64,000 nucleotides of DNA from Gaeumannomyces sp. JS-464 (taxonomy: Eukaryota > Ascomycota > Sordariomycetes > Magnaporthales > Magnaporthaceae): contig NGZR01000002.1 of NCBI GenBank assembly GCA_002197995.1, positions 6,882,001-6,946,000 on the forward strand, written 5' to 3'. Of this stretch, positions 23,768 to 33,221 are shown in pieces. The translations under genes were made by a program, and so were the position numbers. The stretch's first letter is position 1. Each line of letters opens with the position of its first letter. Under the pieces are notes generated by a model. That model did not search any database. It worked only from the letters and a program-made list of their open reading frames with translations, and was not told the origin of the DNA.

Positions 23768-24069
23768 TAATACATTTTACTATTAGTAAAAATTTAAATA
23801 AACGATAAATTTGTTAAAGCGAATTTTTGCAAAATTATAACGTTCGGATTAAATACCGGAAAAAGTTAAAAAAACAGCCGGAAAAACGCTTTAAGTTAAC
23901 AATCGAACTATTAAGTTGTAATACTTAAAAAAAATACGAGTAATTTTAATAAAAAAACCAAACGAATTTTTAATCCCGGTATAAGAAATACTCGCTAAAA
24001 CGGTTTAGTAAAAAAAGTTTAAACTTTAAAAAAAATTTAACAAATTTATAACCAATTAGCATATAATTA

Positions 24070-25929
24070 ACGTGGTTTATTAGTAAGTGGGCTACATTAG
24101 TTAATAAGCCACGACACCCGACTTCCAATTAATCGACGCGCATGCTAACATAACAACGCTAGGAATCCATTTAAACTATTCGGAATTATATACATCGAAC
24201 GTTTTTACTTCCTTTTGGCAAATGCGCGCATTATGTCCGGTTTTGCCGCAAGTGCTACATCGCCGACGAGTCGTTGTCGCCCTCCTTTTTTAACCTTTAT
24301 AATCGCGCATTTCTTACTATAGCTATCCATTTAGCTTTTCCTAGTTTAAAGCATTTCGTACCTTTTTAATAGTATGTAACCCTTTTTGTTAAACACGTGT
24401 TTTTTTAGCCTTTCGGCGTTTGCTTAACGCTTCGTTCGCCTTTCGTAGTTTAAAGCACTTTTCTTTTAAAAGGTTAACCCGATGTATAATTGCTTTAGCC
24501 CTTTTCGTTAATTGGTTTATAACCGATAGCATAAGTAACGGAAAGCTGCTCCGGTAATTGGAAATCCGAGCTTTAATATGTTCGGATTGCGAAGTTGCGT
24601 CCCTAGCTGTTTAGGGCGTTTTAAAGGTTTAAGGTTCGGCGTCGCTTAAGGGCTTTTTCGAGGGAGTTAAAGTTTGTAACCTTACATCCAGCTTTTTTAA
24701 AACCGAATCCGGATCGAATGGAGTAAAGCCAGCTTTTCGAAAGCTTTTCCGGATGTTTCCTTCGGTTATAAAAGTAAAAAATGCCGTTTTAAACGCCGAA
24801 AAAAACTCGATTTTAATTACGTGGTTAACGTGTAACCTTATTAAGTTTTCGATTTATCGACCGTACGCCTTTTTTAACGGGCTAAAACACTTAACGTTAA
24901 GCGGTTAAAAAAAGTAAAACGAATGCGAAGGTATGCAAAACGTAATAATGTTATGTTTTTGGTAATAAAGCTCGAAATTCGTCGAGTGGTGGCTTTCGTA
25001 GCCGTTTAGCACTAATAAACGATAAGGGCCACTTGCGCGCGATGCTATGTGTTTATCGAAATGCTAAATCTATTCCAAACCGAGCTCGTTTGTAATCCAC
25101 CCGTTAAAACTCGTTGCAATAACCTAATCGCGTGGAAGGTCGGTTTTCGAATACTAATTGGCCAAATAATACTGCCTTTTAACGATAATAAAAAAGGGGA
25201 TTGCCTAGCCGCAACTGTTAACCTTTTAAATAATTATAGCCCATTTCCGGTTGCTAAGTTAAACCAGCTTTGCTTTATTACGGCCTTCCGATATTGTAAT
25301 AACTATAACGGCGGCGATTATGCCTATAAAAAAGCCGGTTTCGTCGAAATTATAAATGTCGTTATTTAAAATGCCATATTTAGCTATAATATTCCGTATA
25401 AAGTCGAATTAAGCAAAAACGAGCTTGGGATTTTCGCATTTAGCCTTTTAATAATCGTATTTTCGAATTTAGCGCGTGCCGAGCTCCGGGCGGCGTTTAA
25501 CGAACCTTTCGACCTAGCGTTTACCGACGGTACCCGCGTCGCGTTCGGCGAGCAGTCGGTTGGCCATATTTTTAACACCAAAATGCCGAAAAGGGAATGC
25601 GCGAAAATCCAGCTCGAGTATGTACTTAATAAGCGCCTTTTTTTCGAATTCCGTTAATTTCCGTAATTTGGGCATAGTGTCGCGTTAAGCAGGTAGGCCC
25701 CGTTTTCGACGCGTTAAAGTTATTTTCGCGACCGAGTAGATTTTTGCAGCTTCCCGTATGCTTAGTTTTAGGTTGGATTGTAAAGCCCGAAAGGTAAGCA
25801 TTACCCGGCTTTCGTCGTTTCCTATTAACATTGTTATAGGCGGAGAAATTGGTCGCGAAAAAAAAAGTGTCGCGTGGTCGCGTGTCGTGGCCCATTAATT
25901 AATATAGCCCACTTACTGATAAACTACGT
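24070..25929 (-). mobile_element. Fot1/pogo transposon C, complete
   Basis: 1860 bases with TA on both sides (24068-24069, 25930-25931). Terminal repeats start ACGTRGTTTATYAGTAAGTG and continue GGCTA; the inner part differs from copy A. On minus, the transposase N-terminal helix-turn-helix region is at about 25.38-25.68 kb and NFDETGFFIG-like coding is near 25.32-25.36 kb. RIP stops break the frame. Removing it restores element 2. Confidence 0.88.
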
Positions 25930-26176
25930 TATTAAAACATAACTAAAACGTAAAAACGGTTATAATAACATTACGGGTTCGTAAAAACTCGAGCTAAAAT
26001 ATAAAACGTAATAAAAAATTGTAAAAGTTGCGCTAAAAACAAAGCTAGTAAATACAAACCTTATAAGCTTTTGCAACTTTTGCCGGCGCCGAGCAAAGTA
26101 TAATAAACAGTTATTATAAATTTCGTCGTTAAATTTTCCCAATTTAAAAAACCGATAATTAAAATTAAATATAATA

Positions 26177-28035
26177 ACGTAATCCATTAGTAAATCGCGC
26201 ATATTACCAAATCGCGCACCTATACCCAACCTCCGGTTTATTAACGCGCATACCAACCTAATAACGCCAGGAATCCATTTAAACTACTCGGAACTATATA
26301 TATCGGACATTTTTACTTTTTCTTAATAAATGCGCGCATTATGTCCGGTTTTACCGCAAATGCTATATCGCCGACAAGTTATTATCGCCTTTTTTTCTTA
26401 ACCTTTATAATCGCGTATTTTTTGCTATAACTATTTATCCAGCTTTTGCTAATCCAAAACATTTCGTACTTCGTTTATAATAAATAACCCTTTTAGCTTA
26501 ACACGTGTTTTTTTAGCCTTTCGGCGTTTGCTTAATGCTTTGTTCGCCTTTCGTAACTTGGAGCACTTTTTTTTTAAAAGGTTAACCCGATGCATAATTG
26601 CTTTAGCCCTTTTCGTTAGCTAGTTTACAACCGCTAGCATAAATGTTGGAAAGCTGCTCCGGTAATTGGAAATCCGAATTTTAATATGTTTAAATTGCGA
26701 AATTGCGTTTTTAACTATTTAAAACGTTTTGGAAGTCCAAAGTTCGGCATCGTTTAAAAGCTTTTTTAAAAAAGTTAAAATTCGTAGCTTTACATCCAGC
26801 TTTTCCAAAATTAAATCCGGATTAAAAAAAGCAAAGCTAGCCTTTCGAAAACCTTTTTAAATGTTTTTTTCGGTTATAAAGTCCAAAATGCCGTTTTAAA
26901 CGCCGAAAAAAACTCGACTTTAATTACGTGGTTAACGTACGACCTTATTAAATTTTCGATTTGTTAACCGTACGCTTTTTTTAACGAGCTAAAACATTTA
27001 ACGTTAAACGGCTAAAAAAAGTAAAACGAATGCGAAAGCATGCAAAGCGTAACGATGTTATGTTTTTAATAATAAAGCTCGAAATTCGTCGAATGGTAAC
27101 TTTCGTAGCCGTTTAGCATTAACAAATAATAAGGGCTTTTTGCGCGCGACGTAATGTATTTATCGAAATGCCGAATTTATTCCAAGCCGAGCTCGTTCGT
27201 AGTTTACCCGTTAGCGCTTATTACGATAACCTAATTGCGTGGAAGGTCGGTTTTCAAATACCAATTAGCCAAATGGTACTGCTTTTTAACGATAATAAAA
27301 AAAAAACCGCTTAACCGTAACAATTAACCTTTTAAATAACTATAGCCCATTCCCGGTTGCTAAGCTGGACTAGCTTTGCTTTACCACGGCTTTTTAACGT
27401 TGTAATAACTATAACGGCGGCGATTATGCTTATAAAAAAGCCGGTTTCGTCGAAATTGTAAATATCGTTATTTTAAATGCCATATTTGGCTATAATGTTC
27501 CGTATAAGGTTAAACCACGCAAATGCGAGTTTGGGATTTTCGCATTTAGCTTTTTAATAGTCGTACTTTCGAATTTAGCGCGTGCCGAGCTTTACGCGGC
27601 GTTTAACGAACTTTTCGACCCAGCATTTGCCAATAGTGCCCGCGTCGCGTTCGGCGAGCAGTTGGTTAGCCATATTTTTAACACTAAAAGGCCGGGGAGG
27701 AAATGCGCGAAAGTTTAACTCGAATATGTATTTAACAAGCGCCTCCTTTTCGAATTCCGTTAATTTCCGTAATTTAGGCATGCTATCGCGTTAAGCAGGT
27801 CGGCCGGCGCGTTAGTCGCGCATAGTGGATTTAAAAATATCGTAAATTTTAGCTGCTAAACGCAAACTTAATCTACAAATAAATTGGATTAGTTATATGG
27901 CAAAAACAATCCTAGCTTTTTTTAATGTCAATGCTATTTGTAGTTGTTAAAAAATTGAAATTAAAAGTGGAAAACGCGTATCGCGATGGAAAATGCGCGA
28001 TTCGGTGATATGCGCGACTCGCTAATGGACTACGT
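26177..28035 (-). mobile_element. Fot1/pogo transposon D, complete
   Basis: 1859 bases with TA duplications at 26175-26176 and 28036-28037. The inner terminal repeat contains AATCGCGCA-type units twice (RAATCGCGCATAT, then GAATCGCGCA). The N-terminal transposase segment is open at 27575-27781 on minus: MPKLRKLTEFEKEALVKYIF, then FSVKNMANQLLAERDA and WVEKFVKR, a Tc5/CENP-B helix-turn-helix typical of Fot1/Pot2 transposases. The DDE motif region is near 27.43-27.46 kb. Confidence 0.88.
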
Positions 28036-28037
28036 TA

Positions 28038-29000
28038 ACGTATTGGTAATAATGGATAAGTTTACTAAATATGCTTTATTTTTACCGTATAAAAAAAGCA
28101 GCGACGTTATAAAACTAGCGTACGTTTTTAATAAGCACGTAATAGCGGAATACGGCACGTTAAACTGTTTAATTACGAATAAAAACAAGCTATTTATAAG
28201 CAAGTTTTAAAAAAGGTTTATAAATAAGCTAAAAGCGAAACACTTTTTATTTATAACTTACCACTTTTAAATAAATGGATAAATAAAGCGAACGAATTAA
28301 ACTATAAAACAATATTTACGTTATTACATTAATTATAAACAAAACGATTAGGTATAACCATTTCCTATAATTTAATTCGCTTATAATAGTTTAATTTATA
28401 AAAGCATAAAAACTATACCGTTTTACGCGAACTACGGGTTTACGCTTATAACTTATAAAAAACCTAAGGTAAAAAAACATGCTTTAATAGCGGAAATATA
28501 AGTAACGAAATTTACTAAATTGCATAAACACTTTTAAGCAAAGCTAAAAAACTACGGCATCGCATAGCTATTTAAACAAATACAAAAAAGATCGAAAAAC
28601 CGACTTTTAAAAAGGGAAATAGCGTTTATCTTTTTCGACGAAATATTAAAACAAAACGACCAGCGATAAATTAAACTATAAAAAACTAAAACTTTTTAAA
28701 GTGCTAAAAAAAAGTTTTAAACGTAAATTACAAATTTTAATTACTATTAACTATAAAATCCTACCAGGTTTTTTTATGTTTTTCTATTCGAACTAGCGCT
28801 ACCGGCTTTAAAAGCAACGAGTTAGTAAAAATTAGCGTAAAATAAAAATACAAAATCGAAAAATTTTTAAATTATAAGTTAAAACATAAGCTTAAAAAAT
28901 ACTTAATTAAATGGAAAAAGTACAGCCACGAAAAAAACACGTGGGAAAAAGCAACGAACTTAAAGCATTGCTAAAAACTTTTAAAAAAGTACTAATAAAA
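28038..29000 (+). pseudogene. Integrase and chromodomain relic of gypsy element 2
   Basis: 28045-28210 encodes DKFTKYALFLPYKKSSDVIK and AEYGTLNCLITNKNKLF (integrase core). Near 28840-28965 a chromodomain is readable: YKIEKFLNYKLKHKLKKYLI, then KWKKYSHEKNTW. Both match element 1. Chromodomains bind methylated histone H3 and steer such elements to heterochromatin (established for chromoviruses). Confidence 0.75.
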
Positions 29001-29106
29001 CACTTATAAAGGAGTTAGCAAAAAAAAAAAAAAAAAAAAAAAAAGCAAGCCACTTATTATAACCGGTTATTTGTATATTTAAATAAGCATATAAAAAGTA
29101 ACCGTA

Positions 29107-29190
29107 AAAGGATTAACTTTGGCCCAACCGGGAATCGAACCCGGGACTTGTAAAATAGGTGCTACAAATAATACCACTTTACCATTAGGT
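29107..29190 (-). ncRNA. tRNA-like relic in gypsy element 2
   Basis: On minus the T arm CCCGGGTTCGATTCCCGG is perfect and is followed by TTGGGCC, which pairs with a 5' acceptor if two RIP-type G to A changes are allowed (AACCTAA from GGCCTAA). The D-arm-like part is TGGTAAAGTGGTAT. The anticodon arm has a TTGTA/TACAA stem but a 10-base loop, so no isotype is given. Confidence 0.5.
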
Positions 29191-29219
29191 TATCGAAACT
29201 AGCACTTACCCGGTTTAAG

Positions 29220-29760
29220 TAAGGCAAACAGGTTTAAGTTAAAAGTAACCCCGAACGATTACCAGTCGGGAAAAGCGGCAAAAGCCACAAATGGCTCGGG
29301 TTGCGAAGCAACCTGGCAAGCCTCCTGGTTGGCCTCCTCCCGCTTAACCCGTTCCAGTTCCTCTACCGAGTTAATGCCACGGCGCACCGCGCGTATCATT
29401 TTCTCCAACCATATTCGCTTTTGTTTTTAAAAACGGAAAACCTTTTCCTCCGCCTTTTCCAGTTTAACTTTAAATTTGGAATGCTAAATAATAATATTCC
29501 GAAGCTCGAAAAGCGAGGGGCCCAAAATGTTACACCCCGACCGATTAATCCGAAGGCATTTTATGCAACGGGACGAGTTTTAAAGCGAAGCTTCGCACTT
29601 TTCCTGCTTTAAAACCTCGTAACAGTAGGAACAAAAAGGCATTTCGATAGCGTTAAAAAGAACGGTCGCTAAAAGCTTTTTGCAACTAACGGTTTTTTTC
29701 ACGAAAAGACGTTTCCGCACCCGACTAAACATTTTGTTAAAATAAAAAGGGGATAAGGGA
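29220..29760 (-). pseudogene. Antisense accessory frame of gypsy element 2 (Cys cluster + coiled coil)
   Basis: Best preserved copy. On minus from about 29750: a basic N-terminus (MFSRVRKRLFVKK), a Cys module MPFCSYCYEVLKQEKCEASL near 29645-29590, a stop, then SSRCIKCLRINRSGCNIL near 29585-29530, a helix with EELERVKREEANQEA, and an acidic/aromatic tail. Cys spacing CxxC...C...CxxC...C suggests metal binding. The strand is opposite to pol and the frame starts about 90 bases from the LTR at 29848. Function unknown. Confidence 0.65.
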
Positions 29761-29847
29761 ATAGTAAAAAAGGAAAGTTTTTACTATTAACAAAAGCGGG
29801 GCGATAAAACGTGGCCAAAAAGATTTGGCCTAAAAAGGGAAACCTGG

Positions 29848-30330
29848 TGTTACGACCAGCGTGCAAGCCCTAGGACGACAGGACGGGAAGGGGCTTTAAG
29901 TGGTACCCCGCCCCACGTTAAAGCACTTAAAGTCACGTGGACAAAGCAGGATTTGTGGATTTGTAGCAAAGCTATAAATCTGAACTAAATTTGTAGATTT
30001 ATAGCAAAGTAACAAATCCAAAAGGGATTTGTGGATTTGTAGCAAAGTAACAAATCCAAAAGGGATTTGTAAATCTGTGGCAAAGCCACAAATCCAAAAG
30101 CTACTAAGACAAGGACAGCACGTATATAAAGGATGGATTTCCTACTGTTTTAGGTAGTTTTAACTAAGGCTTCGGCATTAGTTAACCTAAGTTAGCTCCC
30201 AGGCATCCCCTGGGGCAAGCAATCAGATTGTCCTTTTAAGTCACGTGTTCCCCTGTTCACCAGCAACAGCGATACTGTCCTTTCCACCCCCGAGGTGCCC
30301 TACCCTAGGAGCAGACCCCTGATTGTAACA
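29848..30330 (+). repeat. 3' LTR of gypsy element 2, little RIP
   Basis: 483 bases, TGTTACGACC...GATTGTAACA. Much richer in CpA than its relatives: at 30259-30271 it reads CACCAGCAACAG where element 1 has TATTAGCATTAG. A TATA-like GTATATAAAGGATGG lies near 30123. Confidence 0.85.
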
Positions 30331-31500
30331 AGTAGCTAACAGGGTCACGTTTAGTTGGTACGGGCCCTGTCAAGCACTATAAATGGTGCTGGCAGGGCCC
30401 CAAGCTTAGTGGGTGGTACAGGCTTGTATTGCAGGGAGGGGGCGCCAACAGTCGCCTCCCTCATATACCCTCCGGCCTCGATCCCGCGGCCCCCCGCCCA
30501 AAGGCGTTCCGGTGCCGCACGCGATTTTCCGATAAATTATTTTGTATGGGGAAATCAAAAAATCGACCTACGGCCACCAAAGCCATCTTTGCGTTGGGCT
30601 TCCAAATCTAACTTCACCCTCAAAAATTTTTCCTGTCGGACCCGCTGTTAGGGTGCCGCTAAGGAACGCTGCCATTTTTGGTCCTGGTTCCACCAAAATG
30701 AGCCGGAATCGCTATGTGGGCTCTAACAAGCCATTTGGCTCTGTTTTGCCCGCGTTCGCCGGCGTCCTTTTAACAACGACGACGACGACGTAACTAGGCT
30801 AAAGGTGCAGAAAAGGCTGGCAAAGGTTTCGGGGTTCCTATTGCCAGCTGAAGGGAAGGCCTGCACCCCTCGCAGCCCAGGGCGCGCCTCACGCGCGCCA
30901 AAATCTTTGACACTTTGTTGCTCCAACCTCCTCGCATCACCAGGTTGACCGCCCTTTGACTTCCTTATCGTTTTCGCCGCACCGGACGAGCCGAAACGAT
31001 TTCGAACGCACAAGAAGACTGCTGGCCGGCAAGCAGTTTAATACCTCGGACGAAAAGCCGGCCCAGCCGCCGCCGTCCCCCGCTAAACACGGCCGCCGTT
31101 TCCCTTTCCACCTTCCCCATTCCCCAGCACAGCGCCTTATCCCACCACACCCTACCCAGCACCAGCACCACGGCACCGGCCGCCGCCCTTTCACCATATT
31201 CGCGACTCCTCGGTCGACCGCATCCCAACGATACCCACGGCGCAAGATTGGCCTGCTTTAGCACGCACTTTGCCTGCTAAGCACGCACGCGCAAGATTTG
31301 CTTTGACGGCACGCGCTTTTGTTTATTGCCACGCCGGGCTATACGTATGTATAGGTGGCATCGCACGCGCAAGGTTTTCGCCCGGCTCTGTTTCGCCAGC
31401 GTGACCGTAACGGCCCGACCTGCACCACGCTGGCAAACCGCGCAGCCTATCGTTTCGATACGCGACACACAAGAAGCACACCGGGTTGGAACTAGGCCCC
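30331..31500. other. Boundary region between repeat nest and gene island
   Basis: GC rises sharply. An imperfect inverted repeat GGGCCCTGTCAAGCAC / GTGCTGGCAGGGCCC (30362-30400) sits 31 bases past the LTR. A (GAC)n-like run lies at 30775-30790. Several short frames are open on both strands but none has codon structure or motifs I trust. 31300-31500 may already belong to the LINE copy that follows. Confidence 0.4.
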
Positions 31501-31843
31501 AGCCCCCGAACTTTTCTTTCGTCAGCCGGGCCCAAGGGGGGACCATTGCGGCCCCCGCCCAACCCGGCCCTACTCTCTTTCCGGCACTTTGCCGGCCGAC
31601 CGCATTACTACCACCCGCAGCGCTTCCAACGCCCTGGCTTTTTATACGCCCTACTGCCGATTGCCCGCTCACTAACAAGGAGCGCCGGAATGCGGCCCGA
31701 CCTCCGTGTGCCTTCGGGTTTAACTCTGCTAGCCGCCTTGATAGCAACATGTAACCTAGTGTTTAGCTTTGGTAGCGCTAGCACGTCATATGCCCCCTGG
31801 GAGGCAGGGACTGGTAGATCCCGACTAGATGACGTTAAATATA

Positions 31844-31878
<35 letters not shown>

Positions 31879-31915
31879 CTCTCTCTCCCTCTCTCTCTCT
31901 CTCTCCTCTCTCCCA
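31501..31915 (+). mobile_element. LINE 3' end, second copy (5' truncated)
   Basis: Matches in reverse the 3' untranslated part of the LINE at 5493-5830, including CTTTGCCGGCCGACCGCATT, CGCCCTACTGCCGAT, GGCAGGGACTGGTAGATCCC and GACGTTAAATATACTCTCTC. The tail is a long CT run at about 31842-31915, against only about 17 bases in the first copy. A 5'-truncated LINE with a simple-repeat tail is a usual product of target-primed reverse transcription. Confidence 0.75.
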
Positions 31916-32175
31916 GCCCTGCAAGGCTAATTGCAATCCACTGCAACACCGCCCCGCTTTCGCCGTAAGTGGGCGCGGCGGAAGGGCCCGCCAGGAGGGG
32001 CGCCAGTCGATAACCCACCCGATAATCCAGGCTCGCTCGCACCAGACCGACCCATTGAAATCGCTCCTCGCTCGTCTCAAGACAGTCGGTCGCCCGATGC
32101 TTCGAGCCGTACCCCACAGTCGATGATCTTTTAGCGCACGACCCGGCGAAGGGCTGGTCTTACCGCCTGCAGACC

Positions 32176-32526
32176 ATGCGGAGGAGTCGGCTCGCCGGGG
32201 CCGCCAAAAACGAGGACGCGCTGCCGCAGAACGACCTAGCTACCCTATCGTGCTTGCAGCCTCGACCTCTCGCTCTTTTGCGCGCATGGTGGACGGCTGC
32301 TGCGCTGGCCAAGTGCAGCCGCAGGCGCACTAAAGGTCGGCACAATTGGATTCCCTGTGTTTGCTGCATCCGCTCCGCCATCAGCTGCTGCGGCGACAAG
32401 GGCCATTGCTACGATAATGCGGACGCCGCCAACCCCGCCGCCCGCTGCTACAACTGCTCAGCCCGCGGCGGCCCGTGCATCCGCATCCACGTCACTGGTG
32501 AGCTAAGAACGCCGTCGTCCAGCTGA
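32176..32526 (+). CDS. Hypothetical Cys-rich protein, partial
   Basis: An open frame of 116 codons. Its second half contains CVCCIRSAISCCGDKGHCYD and CYNCSARGGPC, a spacing seen in uncharacterised Cys-rich modules of fungal proteins. GTGAGC at 32499 directly follows CIRIHVT and could start an intron, so the C-terminus may be wrong. No signal peptide is seen and I recognise no orthologue. It may be a real small gene or an exon of a larger one. Confidence 0.35.
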   Translation: MRRSRLAGAAKNEDALPQNDLATLSCLQPRPLALLRAWWTAAALAKCSRRRTKGRHNWIPCVCCIRSAISCCGDKGHCYDNADAANPAARCYNCSARGGPCIRIHVTGELRTPSSS

Positions 32527-33221
32527 TCGATTTCCACGGTCTCCACCAATGAGGACGACCTGAGAGGATGAGGACGACATGAGAGGCGCGCGCAAAACAT
32601 GATATAGATCCCACTCTCCGGGCCGTATTTAGAAAAAACATCTTCCTTTTACGCTTTCTCTTGTCTCCCACTTTTGCCTGCAACATGCTTTAACACTGCG
32701 CACCATCTAGTTTTTAGCAACGGAGGGGAGGGGGACTTGATGAAAAAGAGGGCACCTAAGCTGCCAGTGGCCGAGCCAGTGCTCCTCACCGGTTTCCCAA
32801 GACTCCCGTGATTTTCAGCCAATAAGCTCATTTTCACTGTTCAATTTGGTTCTACCACATTCGCAGGCCGCTCCTGCCATGCTATTGGTGCAGAAGCAGC
32901 CTAAGCACTTGGTGTCTCGACCTGCAGCTCTTCCAGCCTGACCAGACTGCGCCCGCCACTAATCCCCTCCGACAACGAGGATAAGTAGAGATCGTTTTTT
33001 TTTCTTCCGTCATTTCTCCTTTCTTTCCCCATTTCCTACGTCGCGCGTGTCCCTTTTTTTCTCTTTTTTTTTTTTTCTTTCCCCCCCCCCCCCCCCCCCC
33101 CCCCTTTTTTTTTTTTTTTTTTTTTCTCTCCTCCGGTTTGTGCCATAGGTTCTGCGCTCCTCTCCACCCCTTCCTTCTGCATCCTTTTTCAGGCCAAACC
33201 CTCCATCGGCTGTTATCCAAC
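32527..33221 (+). promoter_or_regulatory. Upstream region of the NLR gene with long pyrimidine tract
   Basis: No gene seen. From about 32994 to 33129 the plus strand is almost pure T/C, with a run of more than 20 C at about 33081-33104 followed by more than 20 T. CT-rich tracts before the start are common in fungal promoters; this one is unusually long and ends about 95 bases before the ATG. Confidence 0.5.

Larger units (their letters stand above)
9115..30330 (+). mobile_element. Gypsy element 2 (chromodomain type), plus strand, heavily interrupted
   Basis: A RIP-degraded chromovirus that hosts most of the nest. Its order on plus is 5' LTR 9115-9541, gag 9542-10621, gag/protease 19957-20489, 20891-21299 and 21745-22997, reverse-transcriptase remnant 22997 and 23768-24067, integrase 25932-26174 and 28038-28210, chromodomain about 28840-28965, antisense frame and tRNA-like sequence 29107-29760, LTR 29848-30330. 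I checked continuity at each break by reading the uninterrupted element 1 (11799-19265) in reverse: flanks match across every insertion. About 0.8 kb of the reverse transcriptase is missing at 23767. The two end LTRs are unequal in sequence and RIP level and their flanking 5-mers differ (TATTT against AGTAG), so the right end may come from a related copy. Confidence 0.7.

Noticed and set aside
29107..29190. Functional tRNA gene
   Set aside because: Anticodon loop size is not canonical and the acceptor needs assumed RIP changes, so it is listed only as tRNA-like.
31842..31915. CT microsatellite as an independent repeat or promoter tract
   Set aside because: The same junction with a shorter tract occurs at the LINE 3' end near 5493, so it is the LINE tail.
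33138..33221. NLR start upstream at 33138
   Set aside because: The codons before the ATG at 33222 come from the end of the pyrimidine leader and match no part of the PNP_UDP domain.
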